60,090 nucleotides of DNA from Arenivirga flava (GCF_030161575.1 NZ_BSUL01000002.1:1-60090); one strand, 5' to 3'. Positions 19,012 to 27,044 are shown, numbered from the stretch's first letter. Notes: generated by a model from the letters alone, not told the origin. Numbers and translations: made by a program.

Positions 19012-19407
19012 ATGCTGGATGTGCTTACTACACGAGAGCTTGCCTCTCTGATCGTGATCGTTGCTACAGGCTTGATCTTTGTCGCGATCCCCAACGTGCG
19101 GCGGCAGATTCGCCCATCCCTCAGCGAACTGCTCCGCGCTGTCTTCAACATCACCATGCTGAAGGTCTTCATGGTCGTCGCAGGTGCAGCAGTCATCTCC
19201 ACCGGCCTTGCGAGGAGCATCGGGCTGTGGGATTTGAACCTGCTCAAGGACTCCATCATCCTCACCACAACTGTGGTGTTTCCCCTTGCATACCGCTCGT
19301 TTAAAGCTGACTCAGGAGGACACCTCGCCTCTCGTCTCATGAAAGAGACGTTCGGGTTGTCCGTCCTACTCACGTTCTATCTAGACACAGCCCCCTTCCG
19401 CTCCTAG
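19012..19407 (+). CDS. Small membrane protein (possibly first part of a longer gene)
   Basis: A 131-residue protein with a good ribosome-binding site (GAGGGAG). It has at least three transmembrane stretches (ELASLIVIVATGLIFVAIP; LKVFMVVAGAAVISTGLA; SIILTTTVVFPLAY). The frame stops just after a C5 run at 19391-19395. With one more C the reading would continue PLLGELLLQVIVLVLVAASV into the next ORF, making one protein of about 437 residues. I do not recognise the family. Confidence 0.6.
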   Translation: MLDVLTTRELASLIVIVATGLIFVAIPNVRRQIRPSLSELLRAVFNITMLKVFMVVAGAAVISTGLARSIGLWDLNLLKDSIILTTTVVFPLAYRSFKADSGGHLASRLMKETFGLSVLLTFYLDTAPFRS

Positions 19408-19430
19408 GCGAGCTTCTCCTTCAAGTCATC

Positions 19431-20324
19431 GTGCTTGTCCTGGTCGCTGCGTCGGTGGCAGTGGCCCGGCAAGGCAAGGACAGCGGTAGCAACTGGGCAA
19501 CCAAAGGACTCGCCCTCATCGGGGCATCTCTATTCATTTGGACGTCGGTGAGCTTCGTTACGCAGCCACCGGACTGGGCAGATGTGATGCAGTCCCTGTT
19601 CTACGGATTCTGGCTACCGCTGTCGCTGTTTCCTTTCTTTTACTGGTTCGGATATTCCGTAGTCCTCCAAGAGGTGACCACCCGCATCAGCATCCGAGGG
19701 ACGAAGCTCACACGTCGCAACGTGACTGGTCTCGCCCTGGGTTCTCAGGGCAGGCTGAGCATCTTGCAGAGATATCGCCCTCGTCATGATGAGTTCGCCC
19801 GTGACGGTACTTTGCGGGGGTCGCTCCTCGGGATGAGAGAAGTTCGGGCGGACATTCGGAAGACCGCTCAAGCCGAAGCGGATCGCCTCGCGGCACTGGA
19901 ACGCAACGTCGGGCGGAACGAGCGAGACGCCGACGGCAGGCACCTTGATCGTCGTGAGTTTCGCGAAACGAAAGAACAGCTTGAGTGGTTGTGGGTCCTG
20001 CAAAACGGACAGTACGAAAGACGCGGCTCACAATATTGGGACGATGTGCCCGATGTTCTAATCGATGCCGCGGCTCACGGGCTGCCCGCCAATCACGGTG
20101 TGCACATCGAGACCGCTGACGCGTTCAAGGTATGGCGCGCCTGGCGAATCACACCTGGCGGTGGGGTGCTAGGCATCGGGGGTTCGGAGCATAGGAGCAA
20201 GTTCGTCTTCCAAGGCGACGCACCTCCAACCTCGTGGCCCGGAGAGGGCGAGGAGTGGTCAGCAGGGTTCATCCGCAAGCGCTGGCCACCGGATTGGAAG
20301 CAGTCGGACGATCCAATTCTGTAG
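19431..20324 (+). CDS. Membrane protein with hydrophilic C-terminal domain
   Basis: As read from GTG 19431 the protein has 297 residues: two or three transmembrane helices (GLALIGASLFIWTSVSF; FYGFWLPLSLFPFFYWF) and then a long charged cytosolic region with conserved-looking Trp residues (LEWLWVLQNGQY, KVWRAWRITPGGG). No ribosome-binding site is evident, which supports it being the continuation of the 19012 gene in a shifted frame. No known enzymatic motif is seen. A role in element maintenance or phage defence is speculation from context. Confidence 0.6.
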   Translation: MLVLVAASVAVARQGKDSGSNWATKGLALIGASLFIWTSVSFVTQPPDWADVMQSLFYGFWLPLSLFPFFYWFGYSVVLQEVTTRISIRGTKLTRRNVTGLALGSQGRLSILQRYRPRHDEFARDGTLRGSLLGMREVRADIRKTAQAEADRLAALERNVGRNERDADGRHLDRREFRETKEQLEWLWVLQNGQYERRGSQYWDDVPDVLIDAAAHGLPANHGVHIETADAFKVWRAWRITPGGGVLGIGGSEHRSKFVFQGDAPPTSWPGEGEEWSAGFIRKRWPPDWKQSDDPIL

Positions 20325-20423
20325 ACCCGTGTCGAGGGGGTACGCATCGGTCAAGGCAAAACGGCATCCGCCATTGAGTGTGTCTGAATGGAACCAGCAT
20401 CGTGCACAACGAGGAGGAAACCC

Positions 20424-20885
20424 GTGGATTACCCAGAGGCCCTAGCTCTATGGATTCAGACGGCTGCCGTCGTGGTTGCCGTAGGCGCTTCAGTCGTTGC
20501 TCTAATCGTGTCGTGGCGAGATCGAGTGAACTCCCGTCGCATCGCCGCGGAGGATCGGCGTGCCAGTATCGAGCAAGCCAAACTCATGCTGGACCTGGAA
20601 ATGATGATCCGCCTTCTCCAGAACCGAAACCGTGGTGGATCAAGTGATCCTCAGGAGCGGAAGGTCATGGGCGCGGAGGCATTGACCCTGGTTGGACTCC
20701 TTGGCCGAGACCTCGTGCCTGAGCAGTGGGATCGGCAGGTAGGTCATGACGAGGAGGGGTTTCAGAAGTTTCTTGAGGACCCCGACTGGCCGGAGTGGAA
20801 GAAAGACGCCATCGAAGTCCAGATCGCAATGGACCGCACAGTCGCTCGGATTCGGGCGCTGAGCGAGCGGCCATCCACTGCCTGA
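20424..20885 (+). CDS. Single-pass membrane protein of unknown function
   Basis: The GTG at 20424 follows a strong GAGGAGG site, giving 153 residues. One N-terminal transmembrane helix (ALWIQTAAVVVAVGASVVAL) is followed by a basic, probably coiled-coil stretch (RRIAAEDRRASIEQAKLML) and an acidic C-terminal domain. It lies between the 19431 membrane gene and a small soluble gene on the same strand. Membrane-anchored small proteins of this kind often accompany defence or signalling cargo, but no family is recognised. Confidence 0.65.
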   Translation: MDYPEALALWIQTAAVVVAVGASVVALIVSWRDRVNSRRIAAEDRRASIEQAKLMLDLEMMIRLLQNRNRGGSSDPQERKVMGAEALTLVGLLGRDLVPEQWDRQVGHDEEGFQKFLEDPDWPEWKKDAIEVQIAMDRTVARIRALSERPSTA

Positions 20886-20901
20886 GGGCTCGAAAGGTTC
20901 A

Positions 20902-21282
20902 ATGTCTCAGGCGCCCTTTACCTTCGAGCTTGTGGAAGAACGCAAGGTACCCGGAAGCGAGGCGTGGACGCTGCATAACGAGAACGGCGACATGCTCGGC
21001 AAGATCGAGCGGCGGCGGATCGGGCGCGGACACACGATCTTTTGGATGGCGTATGGGGTGCATCCGGACGACGGGCGGATGATTCCGCTCGAACTCAGCG
21101 CAGATCGGGAGGAGCGGGTGCGCAAGGTTCTTGAGTTCCGGGCTGATCCCAAACGTTCACTTCGGATGGGGCTAGCTGTGATCGGCGGGCGTGAGCCCGA
21201 TCCCAGTCGACGTAGGTCGCTGAGCGAGCCGTTCGTAGGCACTCGGTCGCGAGCGGTTGAAGCGCTCGACCGTGGCCGATAG
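20902..21282 (+). CDS. Hypothetical protein, 3' end fused into IS remnant
   Basis: A 126-residue ORF 16 bp after the preceding gene, with AAGG as a weak ribosome-binding site. Residues 1-85 (FTFELVEERKVPGSEAWTLH to ADPKRSLRM) look like a genuine small beta-rich domain. The tail beyond about 21170 overlaps a degraded IS481 transposase on the other strand, so the original C-terminus may have been lost. The function is unknown. Confidence 0.5.
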   Translation: MSQAPFTFELVEERKVPGSEAWTLHNENGDMLGKIERRRIGRGHTIFWMAYGVHPDDGRMIPLELSADREERVRKVLEFRADPKRSLRMGLAVIGGREPDPSRRRSLSEPFVGTRSRAVEALDRGR

Positions 21283-21690
21283 CTTGACGTCGCCGAGCGC
21301 CGTCGCGAAGACGCGGTAGCAAGAGCCGTTATCGGTCATCACCGCGCTGACGGTGAACGCGGTCTCGAACAGAATCGTCCGTGTGCTGCTCGTAGACTCG
21401 AGTAGCTGTCGATCGCGTGATGCAGGAACGCGTAATGCCGGCCCGACCGTCGAGCACGCATGCGCGAGCGATATCGATGTGGACCAGCTCGTCGTCCATC
21501 GGACCGCAGCCTTGCGACGTGGCATCCGGTAGCGGGCCAGGACCCGCTCGACCGCGCGGATGCGCAGCCGATTGCGGACAACGTCAGCGCGACGATCGTC
21601 GATGGCGAACGATGCGGCGTTGAGGACCGGTCCGTCATCGCCTGACGCGGTCGCGGGCGAGCAGCACGGACCAGTCGACGATCACGGCGC
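21172..21690 (-). pseudogene. IS481-like transposase remnant
   Basis: Scattered minus-strand frames match an IS481-type DDE transposase: HYAFLHHAIDSYS near 21420, and VMTDNGSCYRVFATALGD followed by VERFNRSRPSAYERLAQ near 21250. They lie in different frames, and a start and terminal repeats are missing. It is a decayed insertion, not a working gene. Confidence 0.65.
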
Positions 21691-21739
21691 GTCACGAAGG
21701 TCCGTGCGTCACATCGTCGGAGCGCGTCCCAGGGTACAG

Positions 21740-22319
21740 CTAGCTCCCGTCGTGCTCGGCCAAAGTTTTCTCGTACGCAGCACGCCCGAGTTGCACGGTC
21801 GGAATTTGGTTCGCCGTCTTCGGGCGGAGAACGGAGCTACCACTCCATGTCGCGATTGCAGCGCGTCCAGGGACAGCAGTCTCGGCCATCTCAAGCGCAG
21901 GCACGAGGTCCGTGTCTCGCGACATAGTCCGATTTCTTGACGAGCACCGCGCGGAAGAAGGACAGCGCAAGCAGCACGTCGATGCCCTTTTCCTCGGCGC
22001 GAGAGTTCGGCCAGTCCCGCGGATAGCGAAGAGCACGGGTGTAGACGTTGACTCGACCACTAGTCCATAGGCGGTTCTGTCTGCTCACATGACCGTTGAG
22101 CGCACCCTCTTTGCGAGGATCAGGGAGTCCCCGAAACACATCTACACGGCGAATCTCAAGAGGCTGAGCGAACTTGTTTTGCCACTCGACTTCGACTTGC
22201 GCGGCGAAACGGTCGGGGTGCACAAGGTAGTCCTCGGGCGGCGTCCCGTGGGGCTCGAACACGTCTCCAGCGCTGAAATGGAGATTCTGATAGTCGATCA
22301 GGAGCCAGCCGGTGCTCAA
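21740..22319 (-). pseudogene. NYN-domain (PIN-like RNase) protein, frame-disrupted near 21930
   Basis: The first part, from a TTG start with GGGGGA just upstream, reads WLLIDYQNLHFSAGDVFEPH and EKGIDVLLALSFFRAV. These are the N-terminal Asp and central Asp motifs of NYN domains, metal-dependent PIN-like nucleases. The third acidic motif, SRDTDLVPALE, is in a different frame from about 21930 to 21740. A few bases seem to be missing at the junction, so this looks like a real small deletion rather than a homopolymer slip. The substrate is presumably RNA. Confidence 0.7.
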
Positions 22320-22333
22320 AACGTCCCCCAAAG

Positions 22334-22369
22334 AAAAAGGCCCCGCCAGTCCCGTTAGGGAGGGCGGGG
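22334..22369 (-). terminator. Rho-independent terminator upstream of the NYN gene
   Basis: On the minus strand a GC stem (CCCCGCC with GGCGGGG, inner TCCC with GGGA, loop of four) is followed by TTTTT. It would end transcription from the tyrosine recombinase gene. The NYN ribosome-binding site follows within about 10 bases, so it could also act as an attenuator. Confidence 0.8.
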
Positions 22370-22479
22370 AGCAATGGTCTGACTCTAGCACCACGTGTAT
22401 ATGGGATGTACACCCCAATGCACGCCCGACTGGCGTACGGCTGTTCCGGCGTGAAGATACGTACGACAGGCGTGCGACC

Positions 22480-23418
22480 TCAGGACAACACCGCCGCCAG
22501 GGTGTGAGCGCTCGACCGCTCCAGCCGGTTCCGGGCACGGTTGTACCGCTGCGTGGTTCGGGGGTCGGCGTGACCTAGCGAATCCTGGAGTTCGGCAAGA
22601 GGCATACCGGCGTCGAGCGCCAGCGTGGCGTGCGTGTGGCGGAGGCTGTGCGGGCTGAGCGCCCCTTCAATACCCGCGCCCTTAGCGAGCCGCTGTACCG
22701 TGCGGAAGGCTTCAGAGGGCGCCCACGACTTCCCGGTGCGGGTAGTGAAGAGCAGGGCATCGGCGGCGCTCGCCGCATCCGCGGTGGTGACCTCAGTGCC
22801 ATGAGCCGTCCCTGTTCCCAGGTAGCCGCCGAGCGCGTCGAGCACCTGTGCCGGAAGCACGAGCAGAGCCCGCTTACCGCCCTTCCGGGTCACGCTAAGT
22901 ACCCTGTGGCCCCCACTGTGCTTGAGGTCGCTCACGCGCGCTCCTAGGGCCTCAGAGACGCGAGCGCCGGTGAAGAGGAGCAGCGCCACGAGCGCGTGCG
23001 AGCGTGCGGAATCTTCTTTCGCAGCTTCGAGCAGCGCCATTGCCTGTGCACGGGTGAGGCCCTGCGTCTCAGAGTGGTCTGCATCGATCTTGGGGCGCTT
23101 GACGCGAACGACGGGGTTGGACGTCGCCGCCCCCTCATCCTGCGCATAGCGGTAAAACGCGCTCAGCGCAGAGAGCTTGCGGGCCACCGTGGCAGCGGAC
23201 TGCTCTTCGATGCTGAGCCGGTAGAGGTCAACGTGAGGGCGCTCAGCTGCGAACAAGTCGACCCCGTGACCGTCCAGGAACTCGAGAAATGCCGTCAGGT
23301 CACGGCGGTACGCGCGGCGGGTGTTGTCGCTGGTCAGCGATGCGAGCCAAGCTCCGGCGAGAGCCCCGTGGCGTGTTGTGTTGCTCGTGATGTCGGTGGC
23401 CTGGACGCTCGCGCTCAT
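22480..23418 (-). CDS. Tyrosine recombinase (XerC/D-like)
   Basis: About 312 residues with a SAM-like N-terminal core-binding domain (SDNTRRAYRRDLTAFLEFL) and a complete catalytic domain: Arg in FTGARVSEALG, HxxR in PHSLRHTHATL, His in LGHADPRTTQ and Tyr in QRYNRAR. ATG 23418 is used; a GTG at 23424 is also in frame, and no ribosome-binding site is present, so translation may be leaderless. In an element that also has a serine integrase it may resolve multimers of the excised circle. Confidence 0.93.
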   Translation of the reverse strand: MSASVQATDITSNTTRHGALAGAWLASLTSDNTRRAYRRDLTAFLEFLDGHGVDLFAAERPHVDLYRLSIEEQSAATVARKLSALSAFYRYAQDEGAATSNPVVRVKRPKIDADHSETQGLTRAQAMALLEAAKEDSARSHALVALLLFTGARVSEALGARVSDLKHSGGHRVLSVTRKGGKRALLVLPAQVLDALGGYLGTGTAHGTEVTTADAASAADALLFTTRTGKSWAPSEAFRTVQRLAKGAGIEGALSPHSLRHTHATLALDAGMPLAELQDSLGHADPRTTQRYNRARNRLERSSAHTLAAVLS

Positions 23419-23421
23419 AAA

Positions 23422-23447
23422 CACACGATAACTGACATTATCGTGTG
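23422..23447. promoter_or_regulatory. Perfect inverted repeat at the recombinase start (operator or recombination site)
   Basis: CACACGATAA and TTATCGTGTG are perfect 10-bp arms separated by CTGACA. The repeat overlaps or abuts the recombinase start. It fits a dimeric repressor operator, or a Xer/Cre-like recombination site, since 10-11 bp arms with a 6-8 bp spacer is the geometry of such sites. Confidence 0.7.
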
Positions 23448-23517
23448 GCTCAAGTCATGCAGCGACTGCGGTCGCGTTACGAGCCCGAGATTCGGAAATC
23501 TCGGCATCAGTGCAACG

Positions 23518-23550
23518 AAAAAGGGCCGGGCCCCAGCAGAGGCCCGGCCC
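23518..23550 (-). terminator. Rho-independent terminator after the rep operon
   Basis: On the minus strand GGGCCGGGCC pairs with GGCCCGGCCC (10 bp, loop of 8) and is followed by TTTTT. It would end the transcript of the genes at 25896-23650. A second GC stem lies at 23610-23645. Confidence 0.88.
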
Positions 23551-23649
23551 CGGGGGCTGAGGGAAGGAGAACCCAGCCACCACCGCGGACCCGAAGAAAA
23601 TCCGCGCTCGCGGGCCGCCGCATGTAGGGGACGGAAGCGGCCCGCAAGA

Positions 23650-24021
23650 TTAGATACCCTGCTGACCCTCACTCTCCGCGATCAAATCGGCAAGGACAGC
23701 AATAGGCACGACCGCGACGAGTCCGCCACGGCCACCCGCAGCGACGTGGCGACGCACTACAACGGCGGAGAAGTCTGCCCCGTCGCGCGTAACCTCCGCG
23801 GCGGAAGCGATAACGCCGGACACTGCAAGGTCGGCACGAGCGTTGATGCTCCACCGTTTCAGTCCCAAGATGTCCGGACGCACGGCGTTCTGCTCAGCTT
23901 CGGCGAGTAGCTCGGAGAGTTGACGGTCTGAACGGGCACGGACGTGTGCCGGAGCCCCGAAGGACCGCAACACGTCGGCGATGCGCTGCCGAAACGCCAT
24001 AGGGGCCATGGGGGCACTCAT
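23650..24021 (-). CDS. Hypothetical protein of the element
   Basis: A 123-residue soluble protein. The N-terminal half is helical and basic (FRQRIADVLRSFGAPAHVRA), and a short Val/Ala-rich stretch follows (GGLVAVVPIAVLADLIA). The start overlaps the end of the upstream gene by 4 bases. It is the last gene of the Rep operon, so a maintenance or copy-control role is possible, but no family is recognised. Confidence 0.6.
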   Translation of the reverse strand: MSAPMAPMAFRQRIADVLRSFGAPAHVRARSDRQLSELLAEAEQNAVRPDILGLKRWSINARADLAVSGVIASAAEVTRDGADFSAVVVRRHVAAGGRGGLVAVVPIAVLADLIAESEGQQGI

Positions 24022-24419
24022 CGCACGACCTGCCCTAGCGTGCGGGAGGTGACCGCGGGGCCGTACACCCTGTTGACTTCGGCTCGCGCAGCAAGCTGCT
24101 CTTCAAGCGTGGGATGCGCCCATGCCTCCAGCCGCGCCTGCTCGCGCGCTGTAGCCCAAGCTGCGTCCCCAGCGATCCAAGTCGGCACCCCCTCCGGCCA
24201 TGCGCCGCGAGCGATCTTTAGCGACGCGGAGCCCTTCGCCAGCTCGGTTTCGAACCAAGACTGTCCGAGGCGGTCCCGAGAGAATTCCAGAATCTCGGCG
24301 GTGAGGGTCAGGGTCTCGCCGCGGTCGAACACCCGGCTTTGGCGCTGACCCAAATAGACGGTGATGGAGCGGAGGAAGTGAATCTCCGCACCTTCTAGAG
24401 GATGCTTCTTATCAGTCAT
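24018..24419 (-). CDS. Hypothetical protein of the element
   Basis: This 133-residue protein begins MTDKKHPLEGAEIHFLRS. Near the middle it has GQSWFETELAKGSASLKIARG and PTWIAGDAAW, and the C-terminal half is helical. It resembles small head-tail or scaffold-type phage proteins only loosely. It overlaps both neighbours, so it belongs to the operon with the zinc-finger HTH protein. The function is unknown. Confidence 0.6.
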   Translation of the reverse strand: MTDKKHPLEGAEIHFLRSITVYLGQRQSRVFDRGETLTLTAEILEFSRDRLGQSWFETELAKGSASLKIARGAWPEGVPTWIAGDAAWATAREQARLEAWAHPTLEEQLAARAEVNRVYGPAVTSRTLGQVVR

Positions 24420-24963
24420 GAGAGGGCTCCTTGCGTAGGGTAGTTAGCGCGCCTAGGTGGGCGACGTAGGCATCTAGAGAGGCGGCCTCGGCTTCGAGTC
24501 CGACCGTGCGGAGTTCGGGCGCGAGTAGGGCGGCGAGGGCCGGACTGGACCGCGTGGCGGTGGCGACTGCTCGGGCTAGCTGCTCGGCGTACGCCAGCTC
24601 TCCCGCAATACTCAGGTCATCGATGCCAAGCCTGTTCATGAGGGTGGCGATGATGTCTGAGGAAGTAGACGCGGCCCGGATAACCGTCCCGCTCGCACCA
24701 GTGCGCAATGCGGCACTCCGAACCCGCTCAAGGTCACGGAGGTTCTCGCTGAGCTTTTCGATGAGGTCAGAAGGCGACAAATCGTCTACATCGAGTCCGT
24801 CGCGGAAGAGCGGCAGCGAGAGGTGGTTCCGGACATGGCGGCGGACGGCAGACTCACTGACTCGGGCTTCAGCCGCGATGTCCACAACGCGAGCACCCGC
24901 AACGAGTCGGGCGTCTACGTTGTCGCGGTTTGCGAGCCCGCAGAGAGCGCATGGCCTGGCCAT
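24412..24963 (-). CDS. Zinc-finger/helix-turn-helix protein of the element
   Basis: About 183 residues. A CALC pair near the N-terminus, followed by NVDARLVAGARVVDIAAE and VSESAVRRHVRNHL, is the compact zinc-plus-HTH module found in many phage and plasmid proteins, some annotated as terminase small subunit-like. The rest is helical and acidic. ATG 24963 is chosen because GGAG lies upstream; an ATG at 24975 is also in frame. It probably binds DNA near the Rep gene and may regulate this operon. Confidence 0.65.
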   Translation of the reverse strand: MARPCALCGLANRDNVDARLVAGARVVDIAAEARVSESAVRRHVRNHLSLPLFRDGLDVDDLSPSDLIEKLSENLRDLERVRSAALRTGASGTVIRAASTSSDIIATLMNRLGIDDLSIAGELAYAEQLARAVATATRSSPALAALLAPELRTVGLEAEAASLDAYVAHLGALTTLRKEPSHD

Positions 24964-24975
24964 TTCGAACTCCAT

Positions 24976-25071
24976 TCGATTCCGAGTAGAACGACTTATT
25001 CTCTACTACTACCTCTACTAGTACTATCGGCTTTCGGATTCCGGAAAAGTCGCTATATCGGCGCCATCCGG
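24976..25071. promoter_or_regulatory. Intergenic repeats between rep and the HTH gene
   Basis: An AT-richer 96-bp gap with reiterated CTACTA/TAGTAC motifs and a TTCCGGAA palindrome. It could contain the promoter of the downstream operon or the double-strand origin used by Rep. Neither can be proven by inspection. Confidence 0.35.
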
Positions 25072-25896
25072 TCACGAACTCGTAACGGTCTCACTAGACT
25101 CCACATTCGCAATTCTGAGCAGCGCGTTCTTCTTGAGGCATCCACCTGCACCCCGGGTAACTACCCTCCGTTGTATAAGAAGATCCTCCAACTCACGCCA
25201 TCGCTCAGCCGCATCGGCCTCTCCGGCTATGAAGGCGGCAAGGATGTCACCCGGGGACTGCGATGCGCCCTTGGCGGGCTTGAACCAGCCCTTGGACGCA
25301 TAAGCCACCGCTGTCCGGGCATCCCTGTAGCTCCGGGCGTCCTGGCCGCTCTGCGAGGCTCCCACGCCCTCATGCTCCGCAGCGGCGAGCCAGTGCCGGA
25401 TAGCCGCCTCGAGGAAGGCGTGGTTGGCTGCATCGGGCATCACCACAAAGTGGTCGTGCACGTGCCATCCGGCGTCCGTCATCGTAATTTCTGAATTTCG
25501 CGTCCAGCCTTGAGTTCGACTCGACAGCCATGATTTGCGCTGGAATCTTGCACGTACTCGCGATTGGTTATCCCATGCTTCAGCAAGGCTCGCCGAGCTC
25601 GCTGTAGTGAGGGTAAGCAGCAACGCGGGAGCGTTAGCTACATCACTGCCGTGGATGCCCCGTCGCGCCTTGGCCGCAAGGCGTCTAGCGCAGAAGGGGC
25701 ACAGGGCGCATCTGCAGGGAAACCTGTCACTACACCGCTTGAGTCCCTGGAGTGTACTTTGCTCGAATAGGAAGTTCTGAAGCTCCCTGGTTAGCTGCAG
25801 TACAGGCTTAGGGGTATAACGAGTTCTGTCTTGATAATGAACAGGCTGGCCATAGAAGGATGCGGCCCAGTTAGCCCTAGATTCCGAGATAGACAC
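25072..25896 (-). CDS. Rolling-circle replication initiator (Rep_1-like HUH protein)
   Basis: About 274 residues from GTG 25896, which has GGAG six bases upstream. A Cys-rich zinc segment (CRCALCPFCARR) precedes motif I (ALLLTLTTAS), the metal-binding HxHxH motif GWHVHDHFVV, and a candidate catalytic Tyr in TAVAYASKGW. This order is that of pC194/pUB110-type rolling-circle Rep proteins, which nick the plus strand at the origin. It implies that the element can replicate as a circle when excised. An upstream ATG at 25926 is less likely. Confidence 0.85.
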   Translation of the reverse strand: MSISESRANWAASFYGQPVHYQDRTRYTPKPVLQLTRELQNFLFEQSTLQGLKRCSDRFPCRCALCPFCARRLAAKARRGIHGSDVANAPALLLTLTTASSASLAEAWDNQSRVRARFQRKSWLSSRTQGWTRNSEITMTDAGWHVHDHFVVMPDAANHAFLEAAIRHWLAAAEHEGVGASQSGQDARSYRDARTAVAYASKGWFKPAKGASQSPGDILAAFIAGEADAAERWRELEDLLIQRRVVTRGAGGCLKKNALLRIANVESSETVTSS

Positions 25897-26104
25897 GAAT
25901 GCTCCGCGCGTACTGCAAGAGCCCATGTGCTAACTACACATGCCGTCCCAAAATTTGGGATTCCACCGTACAGAAGATTGGCCCACCAGGATGGTCCCGG
26001 CTTGAGAAGAGTACCTGGCAAGTACCAAATAGAGAAGCCCCCGAGCTCCACCAACCTGTGGCGACGCTCGAGGGCAGGCGTGTTTTGAAGTAAATACGCC
26101 TTAC

Positions 26105-26470
26105 TTATGACGGGTTGGCGCGATGCCTTTCGATGGCCTCGAGCACTTCTGCTGTGAGTTTTGAGGACAGCCCGGACGCCGCTCCCTTCGCCAGGTTGTA
26201 GAGTTCCCGGAAGGAGTCATTCAGGTTCTCGAGGAAGTCTGCCGAGACAATCTCTAAGATCGGTCGCGAAGGTGTATCTTCCGAGAAGATTTGGAACCTG
26301 AAGGGCGAGAGACCGTCTTCATCACGAGATTTGATGTAGTAACCAAATTTTCCTGTTCGAGCGGTGTACTCTGTTGGCTCGATGGAGTCCTCCCAGTGCA
26401 TCTCCCCTGAGCGAGTCTCACTGATCAGAGCGGCGAGAACCGAACCAACGTTTTCTTCTGTTGTTGCCAC
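26105..26470 (-). CDS. Hypothetical protein, partner of the 26418 membrane gene
   Basis: A 121-residue soluble protein from GTG 26470 with GGGGA upstream. The middle (GKFGYYIKSRDEDGLSPFRF, then LEIVSADFLENLNDSFREL) looks like a small mixed alpha/beta domain. It overlaps the upstream membrane gene by 53 bases, so the two are likely expressed together. No family is recognised; paired membrane and soluble small proteins on a mobile element suggest a defence or toxin module, but this is inference. Confidence 0.6.
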   Translation of the reverse strand: MATTEENVGSVLAALISETRSGEMHWEDSIEPTEYTARTGKFGYYIKSRDEDGLSPFRFQIFSEDTPSRPILEIVSADFLENLNDSFRELYNLAKGAASGLSSKLTAEVLEAIERHRANPS

Positions 26471-26954
26471 TTTCGGTCCCCTTCTGAAGAGTAGCTGAGA
26501 AACTTGCTGCTTCTAGAACTACTTTATCGATGCTTTGCCTTGCGGCGCGAACGGTTGGGATGATGTTGACTTTGGGCTTATCGTAAAGCTTCTGCTTCGC
26601 GTCACGGCAGGCTTCAACGCTCTCATTGATCAGGCCGACGAGAACAACGCCTTCATACACTGGGCTTGACGTGAGGTGTCCGTGAACCCTCTGGGCCCGA
26701 CGCGCGTACTTTGCCAGCGCGATGCCAACTTTATCCGCGTCCTCGGATTTCACTGCAGAGTGAACAGCGTCTTCTAGAGCCTCAAGCTCCGGAAGCAGTA
26801 CGAGCAAGTCGTTAGCGAGCAGCCTCGCACCGAGGAGGCGGGTGGACTCGACCGTCGCGTCCGCTGTGCGCACCAATTGCCATATGGCAATCCCGAACCC
26901 CAAAATCGCGACGAAGAGTTGTCCCGCGCCGAAATAATCCGCCGGATTCCACAT
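26418..26954 (-). CDS. Membrane-anchored helical protein of unknown function
   Basis: A 178-residue protein with one N-terminal transmembrane helix (QLFVAILGFGIAIWQLV), then a helical cytosolic region (ESTRLLGARLLANDLLVLLP; GIALAKYARRAQRVHGHL) and a basic tail (NNRRKRWFGSRR). The topology is like the protein at 20424-20885, at the other end of the cargo. The promoter side faces the right end of the element. Confidence 0.6.
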   Translation of the reverse strand: MWNPADYFGAGQLFVAILGFGIAIWQLVRTADATVESTRLLGARLLANDLLVLLPELEALEDAVHSAVKSEDADKVGIALAKYARRAQRVHGHLTSSPVYEGVVLVGLINESVEACRDAKQKLYDKPKVNIIPTVRAARQSIDKVVLEAASFSATLQKGTESGNNRRKRWFGSRRSDQ

Positions 26955-27044
26955 CGCTATCGTTCGCCCCCAACCACCCGTGAAGCCTAGCCTGCGCCCG
27001 AGCCTCCATACACCTGCCTGTCATATGTGCTAGCCAATTTCAGA

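Noticed and set aside
25791..26054. 87-residue minus-strand open frame overlapping the rep start
   Set aside because: Overlaps the Rep coding region in another frame, with no ribosome-binding site or recognised motif.
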